A stretch of 64,000 nt of DNA from Asterella californica (taxonomy: Eukaryota; Streptophyta; Marchantiopsida; Marchantiales; Aytoniaceae), in contig JAYKYS010000015.1 in NCBI GenBank assembly GCA_036924285.1, positions 3,906,001 through 3,970,000 on the forward strand, in the 5' to 3' direction. Positions 12,301-24,248 of this stretch are shown here, one piece after another (position 1 is the first letter of the stretch; every line of letters begins with the position of its first letter). Made by a program: the position numbers and the translations under genes. A model generated the notes under the pieces. It had not been told where the DNA came from. It was given only the letters and a program-made list of their open reading frames with translations, and made no database searches.

Positions 12301-12974
12301 GTCAATTCAGATATGAACTGACGGATCGCATAGTCTACTTAGTGCAACAGCGCCTCGGACTGGGATATCCATTTGCAATCTAAGGAGAGTTTAGCTGATA
12401 TTGTCTACGGTTCAGCATGCATACCGAACTAAGACACATGGAAGAAGGAAAAAGAGAATGGCCGTGTCTGGTTTACTTGACCCCGGTAAGGGGGGTTTGT
12501 CTTCTGAATTTCGTCGCAAGAGTGAACGGGACGAGAGTGAAAGGAAAGGTGCAGATGATGTGAATCATCGAGTAAAATCCCAAGCAGCCCAGGACTCCTG
12601 AACATGAAACGGAGCAACAATAAAATAAAGTTCGTGGTGCGGGCCATGTCAACACGTTCGAAGTGGACGCTGGTAAGCATCGTAAGCCTCGTGCCGTAAG
12701 GTTTACCGTCTTCTGTCTCGTGCATCAAGACCGAAATCCTGCGGGATTCACCTTATAGCGTCAACTCAAACAGTCCTGACATTCCACAACCGACTATGAA
12801 TCATAGTGAAGGCAATTCAGCTACACTCTGCAGAGTTAACATTTCTCTCTGAAAGGCAGATCCCGCAGCCTGGGTCGTCATCTTACGAGTAGCTCAACAA
12901 AACCTTCTCAGAGAAACCGATAAACAGATAGACGATCAGGAGGATCATTATCGATTCCTTGGTGATCGACGAGT
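9340..12974. other. Intergenic DNA, no gene supported
   Basis: 9.3-11.4 kb is AT-rich with no coding signal. 11.55-12.75 kb has a clearly higher GC content. A minus-strand frame ending near 11691 encodes a hydrophobic stretch around GWPVKTAVTFLGAGIAVQ that could be a membrane-segment exon of an unidentified gene, but no start, upstream exon or family can be assigned. Confidence 0.35.
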
Positions 12975-13263
12975 CCAAGAAAGGCACACTGATTCATGAA
13001 GTAACCATCATACTTTGCCGGTAATGCTAAACCTTGTAAACCTTGTACAAAAGTACTTTGCGATAAGGACCTCACTCACTCATATAACACCATGCTGGTA
13101 AGACAACAAGAAGCCACGAGGTAAGACAGCCATGAAGCCAAGCGCATACAGGTCAGTGCCTGAGACACTCTTATGGATGATTCTATATGTTCATGAGTGA
13201 TTCATAACAAAACCCCACAACGAAACTCGCGCACTTCACACAACGGAAAGCCCAGACAAAACA
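12975..13263 (+). repeat. Dispersed ~280-bp repeat, copy 2
   Basis: Direct-orientation copy of 5637-5916. Its last ~65 bases and the sequence immediately after it (about 13200-13322) are echoed imperfectly at about 13327-13440 (CCCCACAAC to CTCGCCAAGTG), suggesting a local tandem duplication at this end. Confidence 0.78.
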
Positions 13264-13852
13264 TGAGTTAAACGCACACTCCTATCAAAAGAAGCCAGCC
13301 TACTGAGCTCGCCAAGTGCTTTAAGCATATCCAAGCCCCACAACAAACCCTCGCACATCACACCGTGGAGAGTCGAGACAAAATGTAGTTTAAGCGCATT
13401 CCTAACAAAATTGATATCAAGCTCGCCAAGTGTGCTCGATGCTTAAAGCCGCTGACACCATATTACAGGAGAGGACCGAGCAAATTTACAGCCCTTTAAG
13501 AAAGGACGAGTTATAATGTCTCAACAAGGGAATATATTGTGGTGCATGAGCCGTAAGAAAGGAAATAATCATTTCCATTCCTTGAGAAGGGGTTTCGCTA
13601 CGCTAGCCTCAGAGGACCCGCAGAAGAGTACCTTCCGGTGATCGGCAATCAGCCCTACATAACCTGGAAGGATAGATTTAAAGCGAGATGCTCATGGGTG
13701 CAATCTTAACCTCAAATTTGTCGGTTAGCAGAATCTCGAGAACATTTTCATCCGAATAATTTCTTTAGTGTATATCCTAAACTCAGTTGCCGGCTAGAAA
13801 AAAATGAAGTAATCACCGATGCCACCAACAGAAAAGAGATAGTTGGTCGAAG
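13264..13852. other. Region 3' of TIM23, no gene seen
   Basis: Holds the second imperfect tandem copy (to ~13440) and then unannotated sequence that should include the TIM23 3' untranslated region. No coding frame is supported. Confidence 0.4.
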
Positions 13853-14515
13853 TTAGATAGCCAAGTATCTTTTCGTAAGTTGTTTACCGGCAACAAGGCT
13901 TGCGGCCGCAATTCCTCCAAGAGCACCAGCAATGGCAGCTGTCCGAGGTCCTGCGGCCGCTTTGTATAGTGCCCCTGTTCCAAGTCCCGCAATCACACTG
14001 TTTAGAACGTCATCCGTTCCCCTGGCGTACCCGCTCCCACTCTCCATACCCGCGTACAGAAGTCCCAAGATCCCTAGCGTGTTGCCGTATGTTCGCCCAC
14101 GGTGACCGGAAGCATTCAACACTCTATTCACTCGTAACTTCAATGTATCCCCTTCCTCTCGCGATTGCAAACCTTCAGACAGTCCCTTAGCTCCACCGAC
14201 AACCGCACCCACCAAATACCCACAACCTGTATAGTAGGTCAAATTTTCAGTCCAGTTTCGCCGTTGAACAGCTTCTTCCTCAGTGAACAGAAATTCGGGC
14301 GTGCTCGGCAAACGATACAGATTCTCCAAGGACTTCAAATCACTCTGCCCATAAAGATCGGCGTAAGGGTTGTAAAACCTTCCACTTCCACCTTCACCAG
14401 ATGACGAAGACGGCGATGATCCTCCGGTCCCAAAAATGGCTTCCCCGGAGACATCATGACTCTTTTCCTCGTGAATCATGACTCCTCCCTCGCCGAACTC
14501 CCTTGCCACCGCCAA
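13853..14515 (-). CDS. TIM23: TIM23-type mitochondrial inner-membrane translocase subunit
   Basis: A single uninterrupted frame of 220 codons. TIM23 forms the channel of the presequence translocase in the mitochondrial inner membrane and imports matrix proteins. Residues 1-45 are a low-complexity Ser/Gly-rich intermembrane-space tail. Residues 48-80 hold the plant-type block NPYADLY...LYRLPSTPEFLFTEE, and 90-220 the four-helix Tim17/22/23 membrane domain. The family's PRAT signature is complete at 151-181: G151, Y154, R165, D169, A176-G177 and G181 are all at the expected spacing. The protein ends in a basic KRYLAI tail typical of plant TIM23. The length is close to plant homologues apart from the longer N-terminus. 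The Met start used opens the frame. No intron is needed, as in other plant TIM23 genes. There are no broken residues, so it is probably functional. Confidence 0.93.
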   Translation of the reverse strand: MAVAREFGEGGVMIHEEKSHDVSGEAIFGTGGSSPSSSSGEGGSGRFYNPYADLYGQSDLKSLENLYRLPSTPEFLFTEEEAVQRRNWTENLTYYTGCGYLVGAVVGGAKGLSEGLQSREEGDTLKLRVNRVLNASGHRGRTYGNTLGILGLLYAGMESGSGYARGTDDVLNSVIAGLGTGALYKAAAGPRTAAIAGALGGIAAASLVAGKQLTKRYLAI

Positions 14516-15300
14516 TCAAACAAACAGTCGACAAATCTTACAGCAGTGGGGCTCGGGAATGTATCGTCCGTCCTCTCAGTTCAACCACGTACAGCACAAC
14601 CAATCAATCCGTCCAAGCGAGCTTACTCGCTAGATCGGTCGAGCCCTATGCTGCCTCCCACCGATCCGCCGAGAAACGGTAGAGAAAAAAGCCTCAACCT
14701 TTACCAATGGATGACTGAATGAAATGAATTTGTCGATATGAGCTTTACAACCTTTTCTCTCTACTCAATCCAAAGCGAGCCTACATCCACTGGTACCGAC
14801 CGGAGAGATCACACAATATCCCAGTGAGGAAATCGTAATCGGGATCGATCTATCGATCGATCAGCAACCCTCCCTGGCTGCTACCAGTGGCTGCTGCTGC
14901 CACTGCAGTTTGCAAACGACAATCGCCTGCGCTTGCCTTTTGTTCAAACCCTCACTTCGCCTTGCCTTTCCTTTCCCCGCGTGCCGCCTTAGTTTCTTCG
15001 ACTCCTCCTTTTGCTTCCTAGTTGGGCTTTTCGGGTCGAGCAGCTCTTTCCTCTTTCTCCCTGCCCCCGTCGGTCTCCCTACACTGCTCCGTCCTTCCCA
15101 CACGCCCTAATTCCAACCTTTCATACAAGAACACATCTAGCCTCACGATTTCGACGACCAAACGCCCTCCTTTCCTCCACTCCGCAACCGCGTCCCCAAA
15201 AGACGGATGCTACTTTCTTTTCTCGTCCGTTTTGATGGCTGGCTGGCTGGCTCACAGTCGCTACATATGTTTGCCGTCCCTTTCAAGCTGACCTGTTATT
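14516..15300 (-). promoter_or_regulatory. Putative TIM23 promoter/5' leader region
   Basis: GC-richer than its surroundings. The plus strand shows long C/T-rich tracts (purine-rich on the TIM23 sense strand) around 14930-15240. Open frames here are composition artefacts with no domain. Position directly upstream of TIM23 suggests promoter and 5' leader, but no TATA box or start site could be fixed. Confidence 0.4.
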
Positions 15301-16343
15301 TATAACAATTCTTTAATGTAAGTATTATTTATTCGGTTGTCACGTCAGCTTGCATTTTCCTTGGTGTGCCCACACCATTTTTCTTCATCATTTCTTTGCC
15401 TTTTTTGTATGTGTCACCTTCCTCATACTCCTTTTCTGAACATATCACACTCAATTCATCTTCAAATGGAAAACAAATATGAAAATGATAAATTAAACCC
15501 TCGCATATTTGCCTCCTCTAGGAATATTGCATGTTGTATAAAATTTTTGTTTGCTTTTGTTATAGAACAAATATAAATATTATATAAAAACTCTATGTTA
15601 AACTCACAAGAGTATCGAATTTTCTTTTAATGTTAAGTGGTAGCCGTGCAGGAAATGCGAGAAGATCCAACTATACCCCATAAGTAAGAGCGAAGACATG
15701 CAATTTTGTAAGTACATATGCGGGAGGCTGCTCACAAATCATCACCTTTAATTGCATTTTTTTCATTTAGTACTTAACTCCTTCCAACATAAAAGTTAAG
15801 TTATATATTAAACATTTACATATTTATCTCGTCCATCAGAAAATGAAGGAGATGAATAATATGCAAGGAAAATGCATGAAACTTAAAGTTGTACATGTGA
15901 TTCACCAGAGGAATGCATGCATATTATCATCTTCCAGTACGGATATCTTTTAATCTATGATTGGATCTTTTCTCAAATTAAAATAAATTACGATAAATTT
16001 TTAAAATATACTATTTTTTTTCTTGATCAGTGCTTTTAATGTGGAATTAGGACGTGTTTACATTAAAAGTTTATAGATTGTTGCTTGAGAAAGTGTAAAA
16101 CATACAATCGAATTGGAAACGAGATCAAAACATACTTACAAGGAGAACAAACAACTAATTTGGAAAATTTTAATTACCCTCTTTTTGGTTGTTTTTGTAA
16201 AAAGTCTCGTTGCATGTTGAAGAAAAGAAGAACCAAAACAATTCTTAATAACTGAGAGATCATTTTTGGAAACGATCAAAAAACATTTCTTGAGAAAACC
16301 AATTGTGCTACATAGATATTAAATATAGAAGGACCAAAGGCAA
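15301..16343. other. AT-rich spacer, no gene seen
   Basis: No coding frame, repeat end or RNA gene recognised. The abrupt rise in GC content near 16350 marks the start of the gypsy-2 gag fragment. Confidence 0.45.
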
Positions 16344-17038
16344 TTGGGTGCAAGAAAATTCTTACTTGTTGTCCCGCATGAGAACTGTGCGAGAAGAAGC
16401 CTCGACTCGACGGAAGCCTCGAGCGAACCTCGACTATTGCGTGAAACCTTGACGTGGGAGGGAGCCTCGTCTGAGCCTCGACTACCGGTCGAGATCGCGA
16501 CTCGGTGTAGGTCGGAGACGAGTCGATGCCACCGCGGAAGGGCAGGACAGTCTGGAGCCGGGCCGTCCAGGCCCCCGCCACTAAGTTCCTCATTCCCGAA
16601 CCCAATCGCCTCACAAACGCCGTCCGGATATGTCCCGCAGCCGGCCGCGTCCGGAGCCTCGACTGCAGCAAGCCCGCATGCGAGTCAGACCCGAGCGTCG
16701 ACTGGAGGGTCCGGCGTCTGCAACGCCGCTGATCAATACCGATGTCCGGAAGACTCTTCAGGATGTGGAGGTGTTTCTCCAGAATTTGCGAGTCAGATTT
16801 GGTATGGCCGGAACTCCGTCCACCCCGTCCCTTGTCTCGCCTGCCCCAGCGCCGACCCCGCCGGCTCCACCATCGAACCCACCCGCAGGTCAGTCGCCGA
16901 GAGCTGATCACGTCGCGCCAGGCGATAGAAGAAATGTTGGCAATTCCAGCATTTCGAGCAGTTCCAGCCCAAGTGGATCCAGCAGTAGCCTAAGTGGAGG
17001 GCGCCAAGGAGGGCGGAAGCGCTGTCGACGAGCCCCGT
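16344..17038 (+). pseudogene. N-terminal gag fragment of gypsy-2 (upstream of the gypsy-1 insertion)
   Basis: GC-rich block ending exactly at the first base of the gypsy-1 LTR. The plus frame from 16630 encodes an Arg-rich start, then LINTDVRKTLQDVEVFLQ and a long Pro/Ala/Ser-rich linker. This is the look of the N-terminal part of a Ty3/gypsy gag polyprotein before its capsid domain. A gag capsid lacking its own start resumes at 25712, beyond gypsy-1, so the two pieces may be halves of one gene. That linkage is inference, supported by position and by CCCGT (17034-17038) resembling CCCGA (25716-25720). Opposite-strand frames here are shadows of high GC content. Confidence 0.45.
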
Positions 17039-18039
17039 TGTCGTGATGTGAATCATTTCACATAGTAAATGATTCACTTCTCTGTCAGGCGTTAGTCTCT
17101 CTGAGTGAAGTTAAGACCTCAGAGAAGTCCATTTTTGGAAGATGTTATATATTTTGAGTCTTAGTAGGTTGATTACCATGTTGATAGGGTTTAAACTCAT
17201 GGTTGTATTTGCGTGTCGCCCATGCACGCTTTCTAGCTGATTTAAGTTATTTTTCGAGGTTGCGTGTCGTTTTAGGTAGTTTAAGTTTTATGCTGGCACT
17301 CTAGGGGGCTTGACATGGTAGCCTATGAGTATAGATAAGTTACCAGGTAGTTTAAGGCACAAAAGGACAGTCAAGTGGAGCTATGAACTCCCATTGGTCC
17401 ATTTTTATTTTATGTAAAACTCTAAGTTTAGAAACAGAGCTCTAGAGTGGATTTCGAGCAATTGGTGAGGGTACTGCGAAATCTGAGAGCACAGGGAGAT
17501 AGAGCTCGTTGAGCCAAGCACTGTCAGTGAAATTCTTGATCGATTTGGATCAATAAACAAGGAGTTATGCCCAATTGAAGTTCGGATTGTGCCAAATCTG
17601 CATCACTTTTGTTGATTTTGGGGTTTTGAGTGTCAATTGCAGCAGAATCGAGGAAATCGCTTCAAACCTTTGTGGTTGTGTTCACTGTCAGTAGGGCTAC
17701 GACTGTCCAGTAGAGTATGTATCCAGTAGGACCTCATTAACATGTAGGAGGAGTTCTGAAGTCTGAACCTTCACATATTTCTCAATCTTGAGTGTCAAAG
17801 TTCACCATCTGATCTTATCATTGCTAGTTAAGCCTGAACTTTGCTCCCTGAACATATCAGAAGAGCCAAGAGACTTATATGAGTGTTTTTCAGTATCACT
17901 TTGAGACCTGAAGCCTATCCTTTGAGTAAACCAGCCACAATCTGAAGCCCAACGCCTCCCTGAGTAGATTGAACACAGCCTTCAAGCTCATATCACAGCC
18001 AGAAGGTTCGCCCTTCCCAGGAAGACTCTCAACTCGACA
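17039..18039 (+). repeat. Gypsy-1 LTR 1 (317-bp internal deletion)
   Basis: Starts TGTCGTGATG and ends CTCGACA, so TG...CA termini. Comparison with LTR 2 shows seven substitutions, all transitions, in about 1000 aligned bases, plus loss of ~317 bp after GACTGTC near 17706. Confidence 0.88.
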
Positions 18040-18062
18040 TCTGGTGCTTCCACTGAGAGCTC
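18040..18062 (+). other. Putative gypsy-1 primer-binding site
   Basis: TCTGGTGCTTCCACTGAGAG lies directly after the LTR end, where reverse transcription is primed by a tRNA. The same sequence follows LTR 2 at 25567. The matching tRNA was not identified. Confidence 0.5.
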
Positions 18063-18108
18063 TTGGGGTGATTGATTGAGGAGGTTGAGTTTACTACAAG
18101 GAGAGAAG

Positions 18109-20351
18109 ATGGATCGCAAGAGCGCTACTGCTGCTACTTCTACGGCTACTGCATCTACGTCTACTGCAGCACATTCTGTAGCACATGTGACTGCACCGAC
18201 CTCTGTACCTGGTCTGGATACGGCTGAGATTCTGAAGACGCTTGCGGCCTTGGTCCAACAACATCCGATCGTTGGAGAGGGTGAGTCAAAATCCACCAAG
18301 GCTTTGCAAGCGACAGTGAATAGGTGTAAAAGGTTTGAAAGAAGAGATATTTCTAGATATCTGCGTGAGTATAGAGGAGAGATGGAGCTGGTTAGGGTTA
18401 CTGATGCTGAGATGATAGCAAGTTTTGAGTTAGCTGTCATTCCTGAGTTGTGGGACCAAGTTAGGGATGTACAGAGAAAAAATCTTGGAATTTGGATGAG
18501 TTTTGAGCGATCTCTTCGAGAAGAGTTTCTTGAGGAGGATTCAGAGAGAGTTACTAGAAGGACATTTCTAGACTAGGTTGAGCAGCAACACGGTCGTATG
18601 ATGAGCCTGAGTGAGTTGTTGAGAGAGTTTGATCAGAGATACCGGCAACTTTCAACTCTAGAGCGAATAACCCTAGATGTTAGGAGAACAGAGCTTTTCC
18701 TGCAAGCTACCGATGATGCTACGGCAGATCGATTATGTTTTATGTTGGCTGATCGATCTGTTGAGGGAAGTGTTACTATGGATTGAGGGAGAGTTGAGGA
18801 TGCCGTGGCTGTACTGACAAGACAGAGGAGGGGAAGAGTGGTTGTGGGAGGACGTCCGCTTGCAAAAGTGGTCATTCCATCTTATGCTGCTCCTCAAGTA
18901 CAGCAGCCTTTGGCCCCTGCTCCCAGACCTGTTGTCCCAGCTGCAGTTCCTTTGATGCCAGTTGTGCCAGCTCCAACACAAAAGGCACCTGTTCAGAGAC
19001 CTACGGAGAACCATGGTCAACAGAACCAAATTGAAGACCTAATTCGGCAGATGCGAGAGCTGAAGGTAGAGCTAGCTGGATTGCAGAGAGAGCAGCCACC
19101 GGCGCCTGCTGCTGCACGTCCAGGAGGAGCTCCTGTTCGTAGATGTATCTGGTGTGACAGTTCTGATCACTTCCGGGGAGATTGTCAAGAGCTCACATCT
19201 GCTTTGCGAGATGGTGTGGTTCGATACCAGAACGGTAGGCTGCACCTTTCTTCTACTGGAGAGCCGTTGAGCACGCAGTTTGGACGAGGAGGCATGAGGA
19301 GTCTACCTCAGATTGCTGCGGCTGCAACAGCAACTGCGTTAATGGCACCGTTGGTAAATTCTGATGTATATGCTGGACATATTGAGGTCTCTTCTAGTCC
19401 TACGTTGCTGGATAGGACTGCTGAGAAGAGTGTGGCTCCAGTCCCTTTTGAAATACTGAAGAGAGGAGCCGAGTCTATTCGTAAGGTCACATGATGGGGA
19501 GATCCTGTAGATGCTGCTTCTATCAGAGCATTCTTGGATGTAGATAGACACGTTCATTGGCAAGATGCTTATGTGGAGGAAAAGAGGCGACGAGAAGTCT
19601 CTGAACTTGATACTGGAGTTCCTGAGGAGACTAGGGATAGACAAAGAGTCACAAGGAGACGAGCGCTCTTCCTGAGGACATCTCATCTACTTCTGCAGCT
19701 CCTCCACCTGCACCGGGTCCTATGGAGGACGTGCAGAGATCCCAGCAGGAGCCGACGACTGCTGGTAGCAGGTTTACTGCCCAAGAGAAGGAGAAGGGAC
19801 CGGCTTATAAGTTGGCAGTTGATATTGAAACTTCTACTGATCTGAAGAGCATCTTGGAGCAGAGGATACTGGATGCACGAATCGAGTTTTCTCTCCGGGA
19901 AGTTCTTGGTATTGCAAAGAGGGAGTTTCACGAGCTGATCATCGACATCATCAAGCGCAAGAGACAGGTGATGTCTGAACAAGTAGAAAGTCAAATGATA
20001 AATGTGGTGGGAGCTTCTGTGAATGATGCAGAGTTTGGAAAGGTGCATTTTCAAGAAGCTGATGACGAGGTCTACCAGCAAGAAGCGTTAGTTGCTGGTA
20101 CCAACACTATTGAGTTCGATGATGAGGAAGCTAGCAAGGAGAGTCCAGCTACTGATAGTGATTTCAGAAGGAGACATTGGGCTCGTGCTACAACTGCTAC
20201 ACGAGTTGGTCTTGGAAGTTTGGCTGAACTTGTTGCTGCTTTAGTTGATCACGGATCTGAGATCAACATAATGTCACGGGAGGTGTATGAGAGAGGTCAG
20301 TGGTCTATCGAGCTGAACCATGGTTGGGTGTTACGTGCTGCAAACAACTAG
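18109..20351 (+). pseudogene. Gypsy-1 gag and protease region
   Basis: Starts at the ATG of MDRKSATAATST, which lies in the segment conserved after both LTRs. An alpha-helical capsid-like region follows (18300-18790), then a Pro/Ala-rich linker and a CCHC zinc knuckle (CIWCDSSDHFRGDC, 19144-19185) for RNA binding. A protease-like segment ALVDHGSEINIMS lies near 20235-20275. It has DHG where active retroviral-type aspartic proteases have D(T/S)G, so this copy's protease should be inactive. Stops at 18574 (TAG), 18784 (TGA), 19492 (TGA) and 20349 (TAG), and a frameshift near 19660, break the frame. Each stop fits a C-to-T change in CAG or CGA. Confidence 0.75.
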
Positions 20352-20381
20352 AAGGGTGAGTTATACGGCGCTTGTCCTAAC

Positions 20382-22122
20382 GTGAAGGTGAAGATAGGTG
20401 ATGTGGATGTGGATCAACATTTCTTCGTGCAGTCTTCTGCTTCATATCCTGTGATTCTTGGCCAGCCTTATATCATTGTAGTTCGAATGGAGACCAAGAT
20501 AATGGATGACGGATCTCATTACGCTAGGATCTGTAGTCCAGATGATAGACGTTCTGTGCAGTTTCTGACCGTTCGTACGAACCACAAATGAAACCGGCAG
20601 ACCTTGAGGGATTCTCCTATCTGTAGGAGTAAGGGTTTTCAGAAACCACTCTCGTAGGATGGGATAGCTAGAGTGAAGGATCTACTGCTACTATGATCCC
20701 GCTTGAGCAGCCTGAGAGATCACAGAAGGCTGGTGGAGAGGTTGCTCAAGATTCAGAAAGTAGTTGCATTGTACATAGTTGGAAATCTGGTTTGATGGCT
20801 TTTAGTTCTGATGATTGGAGTGAGTTCATGCGGATAGAGGATTTGACTGAGAAGAGTAGAAGGCAGATGGAGAGGTGTGCAGCAAATCTGCGTTGTACAA
20901 GAGTTCTGAAGGAAGATGAGATGATTTCTGGTGTTTATGAGGAGTTTGTAGGTGTACAGTCTTTTGTTCGTTGGCTGGATGATGTAGATAGATTGATGGA
21001 ACAGATGAGAGGTAGGGTGGTGATCCCCATCCATTCTCGTGAAGTCTGTAAGGAGATTATCTCGTACTTGCGATATCGTCCTCATCCGAGACTGGAGAAT
21101 GGATGGAAGGATGCAGTCTGTTGGTGTGGCTTACATCAGGAAGCGGAAGTACACGCCAAGTATAAAGCTGTAGCGAGGAAGGTGAGACCTGTGGCGACCC
21201 AATTACCTGTTGATTCTCAGCAGCAGATGGAGTTAACGGCTGTTGAGCCTGTGCTTAGAGATCCTACACAGGTAGGACACAAATTTACTCAAGAGACACT
21301 CGAGCAGCTCCAGATAGGAGGGCATGGCTTCTTGTCTGAAGAGGAGAAACGAGCTTTTGAACATATGATAGTTAGCCATGATAAGGCATTTTCTTTCTCG
21401 GCTGAGGAGATAGGTTGTGTGGATCCTAGTGTGATAGCTCCGATGGTTATCTTCAATGTCCTTCACGTACCTTGGGACTTGAAGCTGATTCCAGTCCTTC
21501 GTGCCTTGCTACCGAAGGTGATTGAGTTACTGAAGGAGAGGATGCAGATGGGTATTCTTGAACCATCTATGGCTCTGTACTCTAGCCGATGGTTCACAGT
21601 ACCTAAGAAGACAAGGCGTTTGCTGGAAGGTCAATCTATTCTATTGGAGATCTGTTTTCAGGTTATGATCAATTTCAGCTTGCTTTGGAGAGTAGAGACT
21701 TGACTACCATGCGTACACGTTTGGGATTGATGCGGATGTGTACTCTTCCTCAGGGTGCGATAAACTCAATAGCCCATATGCAGAATGTGATGCACAAGGT
21801 GTTACGAGCGTTTGTACCTGAGGTCACTATCCCGTTTCTGGATGATATTCTCATGAAAGGCTGTCCGGTGGAAGACAAAGACGAAGCTGTGACTTCTGAT
21901 GGATGCAGAAAGTTCGTTGCAGACCATATTCGGGATGTGGAGAAGATTCTGATGCGTTTGGAGGAGGTACACCTCACTCTATCAAGTACCAAATCTCGTT
22001 CTGGTATGTCAGAGATTGTGGTGGTGGATCATTTGTGTGGTACTTTTGGGAGGCGTCCGAACCTAGAGAAGGTAGATGCTATAGCAAGGATAGCTGACTG
22101 CACCAACATCACTGAGGTTTGA
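20382..22122 (+). pseudogene. Gypsy-1 reverse transcriptase region
   Basis: The spacer frame from 20382 continues the protease tail (FFVQSSASYPVILGQPY). From 20693 a connecting domain leads to RT. Finger and palm motifs are visible: KERMQMGILEPSMALYSSRW (~21535), DLFSGYDQFQLALESRDLTT (~21650, after a frameshift), LPQGAINSIAHMQNVM (~21745) and the catalytic FLDDI (~21837). The Gly-Tyr-Asp-Gln and Pro-Phe-Leu-Asp-Asp wording marks an unusual gypsy branch compared with the YLDD type of gypsy-2 (28749). The frame ends at a TGA at 22120 inside what should read VRRFLGA. Confidence 0.78.
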
Positions 22123-22128
22123 CGGTTC

Positions 22129-22926
22129 TTGGGAGCTTGTGTGTTCTTTCGTGTGAGTATTCTTCATTATGCACACATTGCCGAGCCTCTGTATGCACTT
22201 CTGAGAAAGGGAAGGAGGTTTACTTGGCGGCAAGAACATCATGAGACGATGGAGCAACTGAAGGAGATTCTGAAGTCTCCACCTATACTAAGGAGGCTTA
22301 GCTACGAGAACGAGAGACCTGTGGTACTGACTGTTGATACGAGTCCAAAGGCGATTGGATGGGCAGTTGGCCAAGAAGATGCAGAAGGTGTGCGGTTTGT
22401 TTCAAGGTTTGGAGCTCAGATCTTAACAGATAGACAGCGTAACTATCCTCGAGTGAAGCGTGAGTTGTGAGGAGCTGTTACTGCTATGAAGGTAGATCGA
22501 GAGTTCTTGATAGGAGCTCGTGTGATACTAGAAACAGATTGTTTGCCTTTGTTGGGTATGATAGCAAACTGCAATACACCAGACATAACAATGCTGCGAT
22601 GGATTGCTTATGTCCGGAGTCTGAACCCTGAGCTAAAGCATATAGCAGGGAAGGACAATCCAGTTGCAGATATGTTGTCTAGGGCTCGCTATATAGATGA
22701 GGATGAGATGTTTGCAGAAGTGGAAAATGAAGAGAGGAGAGACGTTTGGTGCCAAGTTGGTCAGCAGACTTCAGACTTGGAACCACTGCCGTTCAACGAG
22801 GAGTTCTACTCAGAAAGGTTCCGTGATATTGGATTTTATCTGAGTTCGTTATGCAGAAGAGAAGGATGGAGTGATGCAAGAGTTCAAGGAGATCAGACGG
22901 AAGGCGTACAATTATCTTCTACGTGA
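22129..22926 (+). pseudogene. Gypsy-1 RNase H region
   Basis: Follows RT in the same frame after a stop. LTVDTSPKAIGWAVGQ (~22330) is the first catalytic-Asp strand, LILETDCLPLLG-type wording (ETDCLPLLG, ~22530) the third, and HIAGKDNPVADMLSR (~22640) the C-terminal His/Asp segment before integrase. A TGA at 22468 interrupts the KREL-GAVTA join, where CGA would read Arg. Confidence 0.75.
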
Positions 22927-24202
22927 AAGTTATCTGTGGAAACGTCCGAAAAGAAGAGATGGAATGCTTGCTAGAGTGCTGGATGATCAACTAACGAAGC
23001 TGAATCTGCTGAAAGAGTTTCATGACACCTTGTGGACTGGACACCGTGGAGTCTGGGCTACATACACGAAGGTGAAGGAGCGATATTGGTGGAAGGGTTT
23101 GTATCAAGATGTGGTGGACTTTGTTGGGTCATGTCTGCACTGCCAGTTTTACTCTAAGGTCCGTTACAGAGATGGACTTGTACCTACTTATCCACCTAGT
23201 ATCCATTTTCAGTGGGTTCTTGATCTTGTGATGATGCCACCGGGGTTATGGGGAATGCGTTACTTGGTGTTGGCTCGAGAGGATCTCTCCAACTATGTGG
23301 AGGGACGAGCACTACGGACGAAGACTACAGAGAATATCTGCAGGTTCGTGCTTGAAGATATCATCTGTCGCTATGGATCGGTTGGGAGATTACGTGCAGA
23401 TAGAGGCGAGTTGAGAGGCGCTGAAGTGAAGGAATTTTTTTCTCGTTATGGAGTAAAGCTTCGACTTACTACTGCTATGAATCCAGAGGGCATTGGTAAG
23501 AGTGAACGAGGACACCCTTCTATTGTTCACGCTTTAGTGAAAGCATGCGATGGTAAGCCCAGAGAATGGCCGAGACTACTTCCATTTGCTTTGTGGGCTG
23601 ATAGAACTACACACTGTACCACGATTGGTTATATGCCAGTTGAGCTTATGTTGGGCCAGAAACCGATCATGCCTACTGAGGAGTGCTTTCCTACGTGGAC
23701 TACGCTACCGTGAGAAGATGATATAGATCATGCTTCATTCCTAAATTTACGTATTATGCAGTTGGAGCGAAGGGAGGAGGATCTTGCTGATGCGCAGGAG
23801 AGGCTGAAGGTGGCTCGAGTCAGAAACAAGGAACGTTTTGACAAGACTCATCGACTACGACCGAAGCCAATACATGTTGGTGACTGGGCTCTGGTATATG
23901 ATAGCACGTTGGAGAATCAGCATTCTACACTTCGTAAGTTCTTTCGAAGATGGTTCGGGCCTTATGTTGTGTTAGATGTGTATGAGAATGCCACTTATAG
24001 TTTGCGTGAGTTGGATGGTACTCCTTTGAAGCTATCTGTGGCTGGCAAACGTGTGAAACTGTTCAAGAGACGCGGAGGGTCAGTTGAGTTATTCAACTTT
24101 TTGGAGTCAGAGCTGAGGACAACAAGAGACGGAGACGTCCCAGTGTCTGATGAGGTTGAGGCGGACGAGAGCGATGATGATGAAGATCAAACAGAAGACT
24201 AA
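22871..24202 (+). pseudogene. Gypsy-1 integrase region
   Basis: The N-terminal HHCC zinc module reads EFHDTLWTGHRGVW then CLHCQF (~23020-23145). The core has the first Asp in WVLDLVMMP (~23215), the second in RADRGEL (~23395) and Glu in the GIGKSERGHPS segment (~23490). After a TGA at 23711 the frame resumes at 23756 with a GPY-type C-terminal module (RWFGPYVVLDVYE, ~23950) and an acidic tail. No chromodomain is seen. It is close to open and may be the best preserved part of gypsy-1. Confidence 0.78.
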
Positions 24203-24236
24203 GGAGACTGGCACATACCGGAGGATGTGCAAGTTT

Positions 24237-24248
24237 GGAGGGGGTGGA
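24237..24248 (+). other. Gypsy-1 polypurine tract
   Basis: GGAGGGGGTGGA abuts the TG of LTR 2, the normal place for plus-strand priming. Confidence 0.7.

Noticed and set aside
13440..13480. Degenerate primer-site-like GGTGTCAGCGGC on the minus strand
   Set aside because: No LTR end with TG/CA termini adjoins it and no retroelement coding lies beyond it.
16276..16911. 211-codon minus-strand Arg/Ser-rich frame
   Set aside because: GC-rich DNA opens several frames here. The plus-strand frame has gag-like wording that continues toward the LTR junction, so the minus frame is a shadow.
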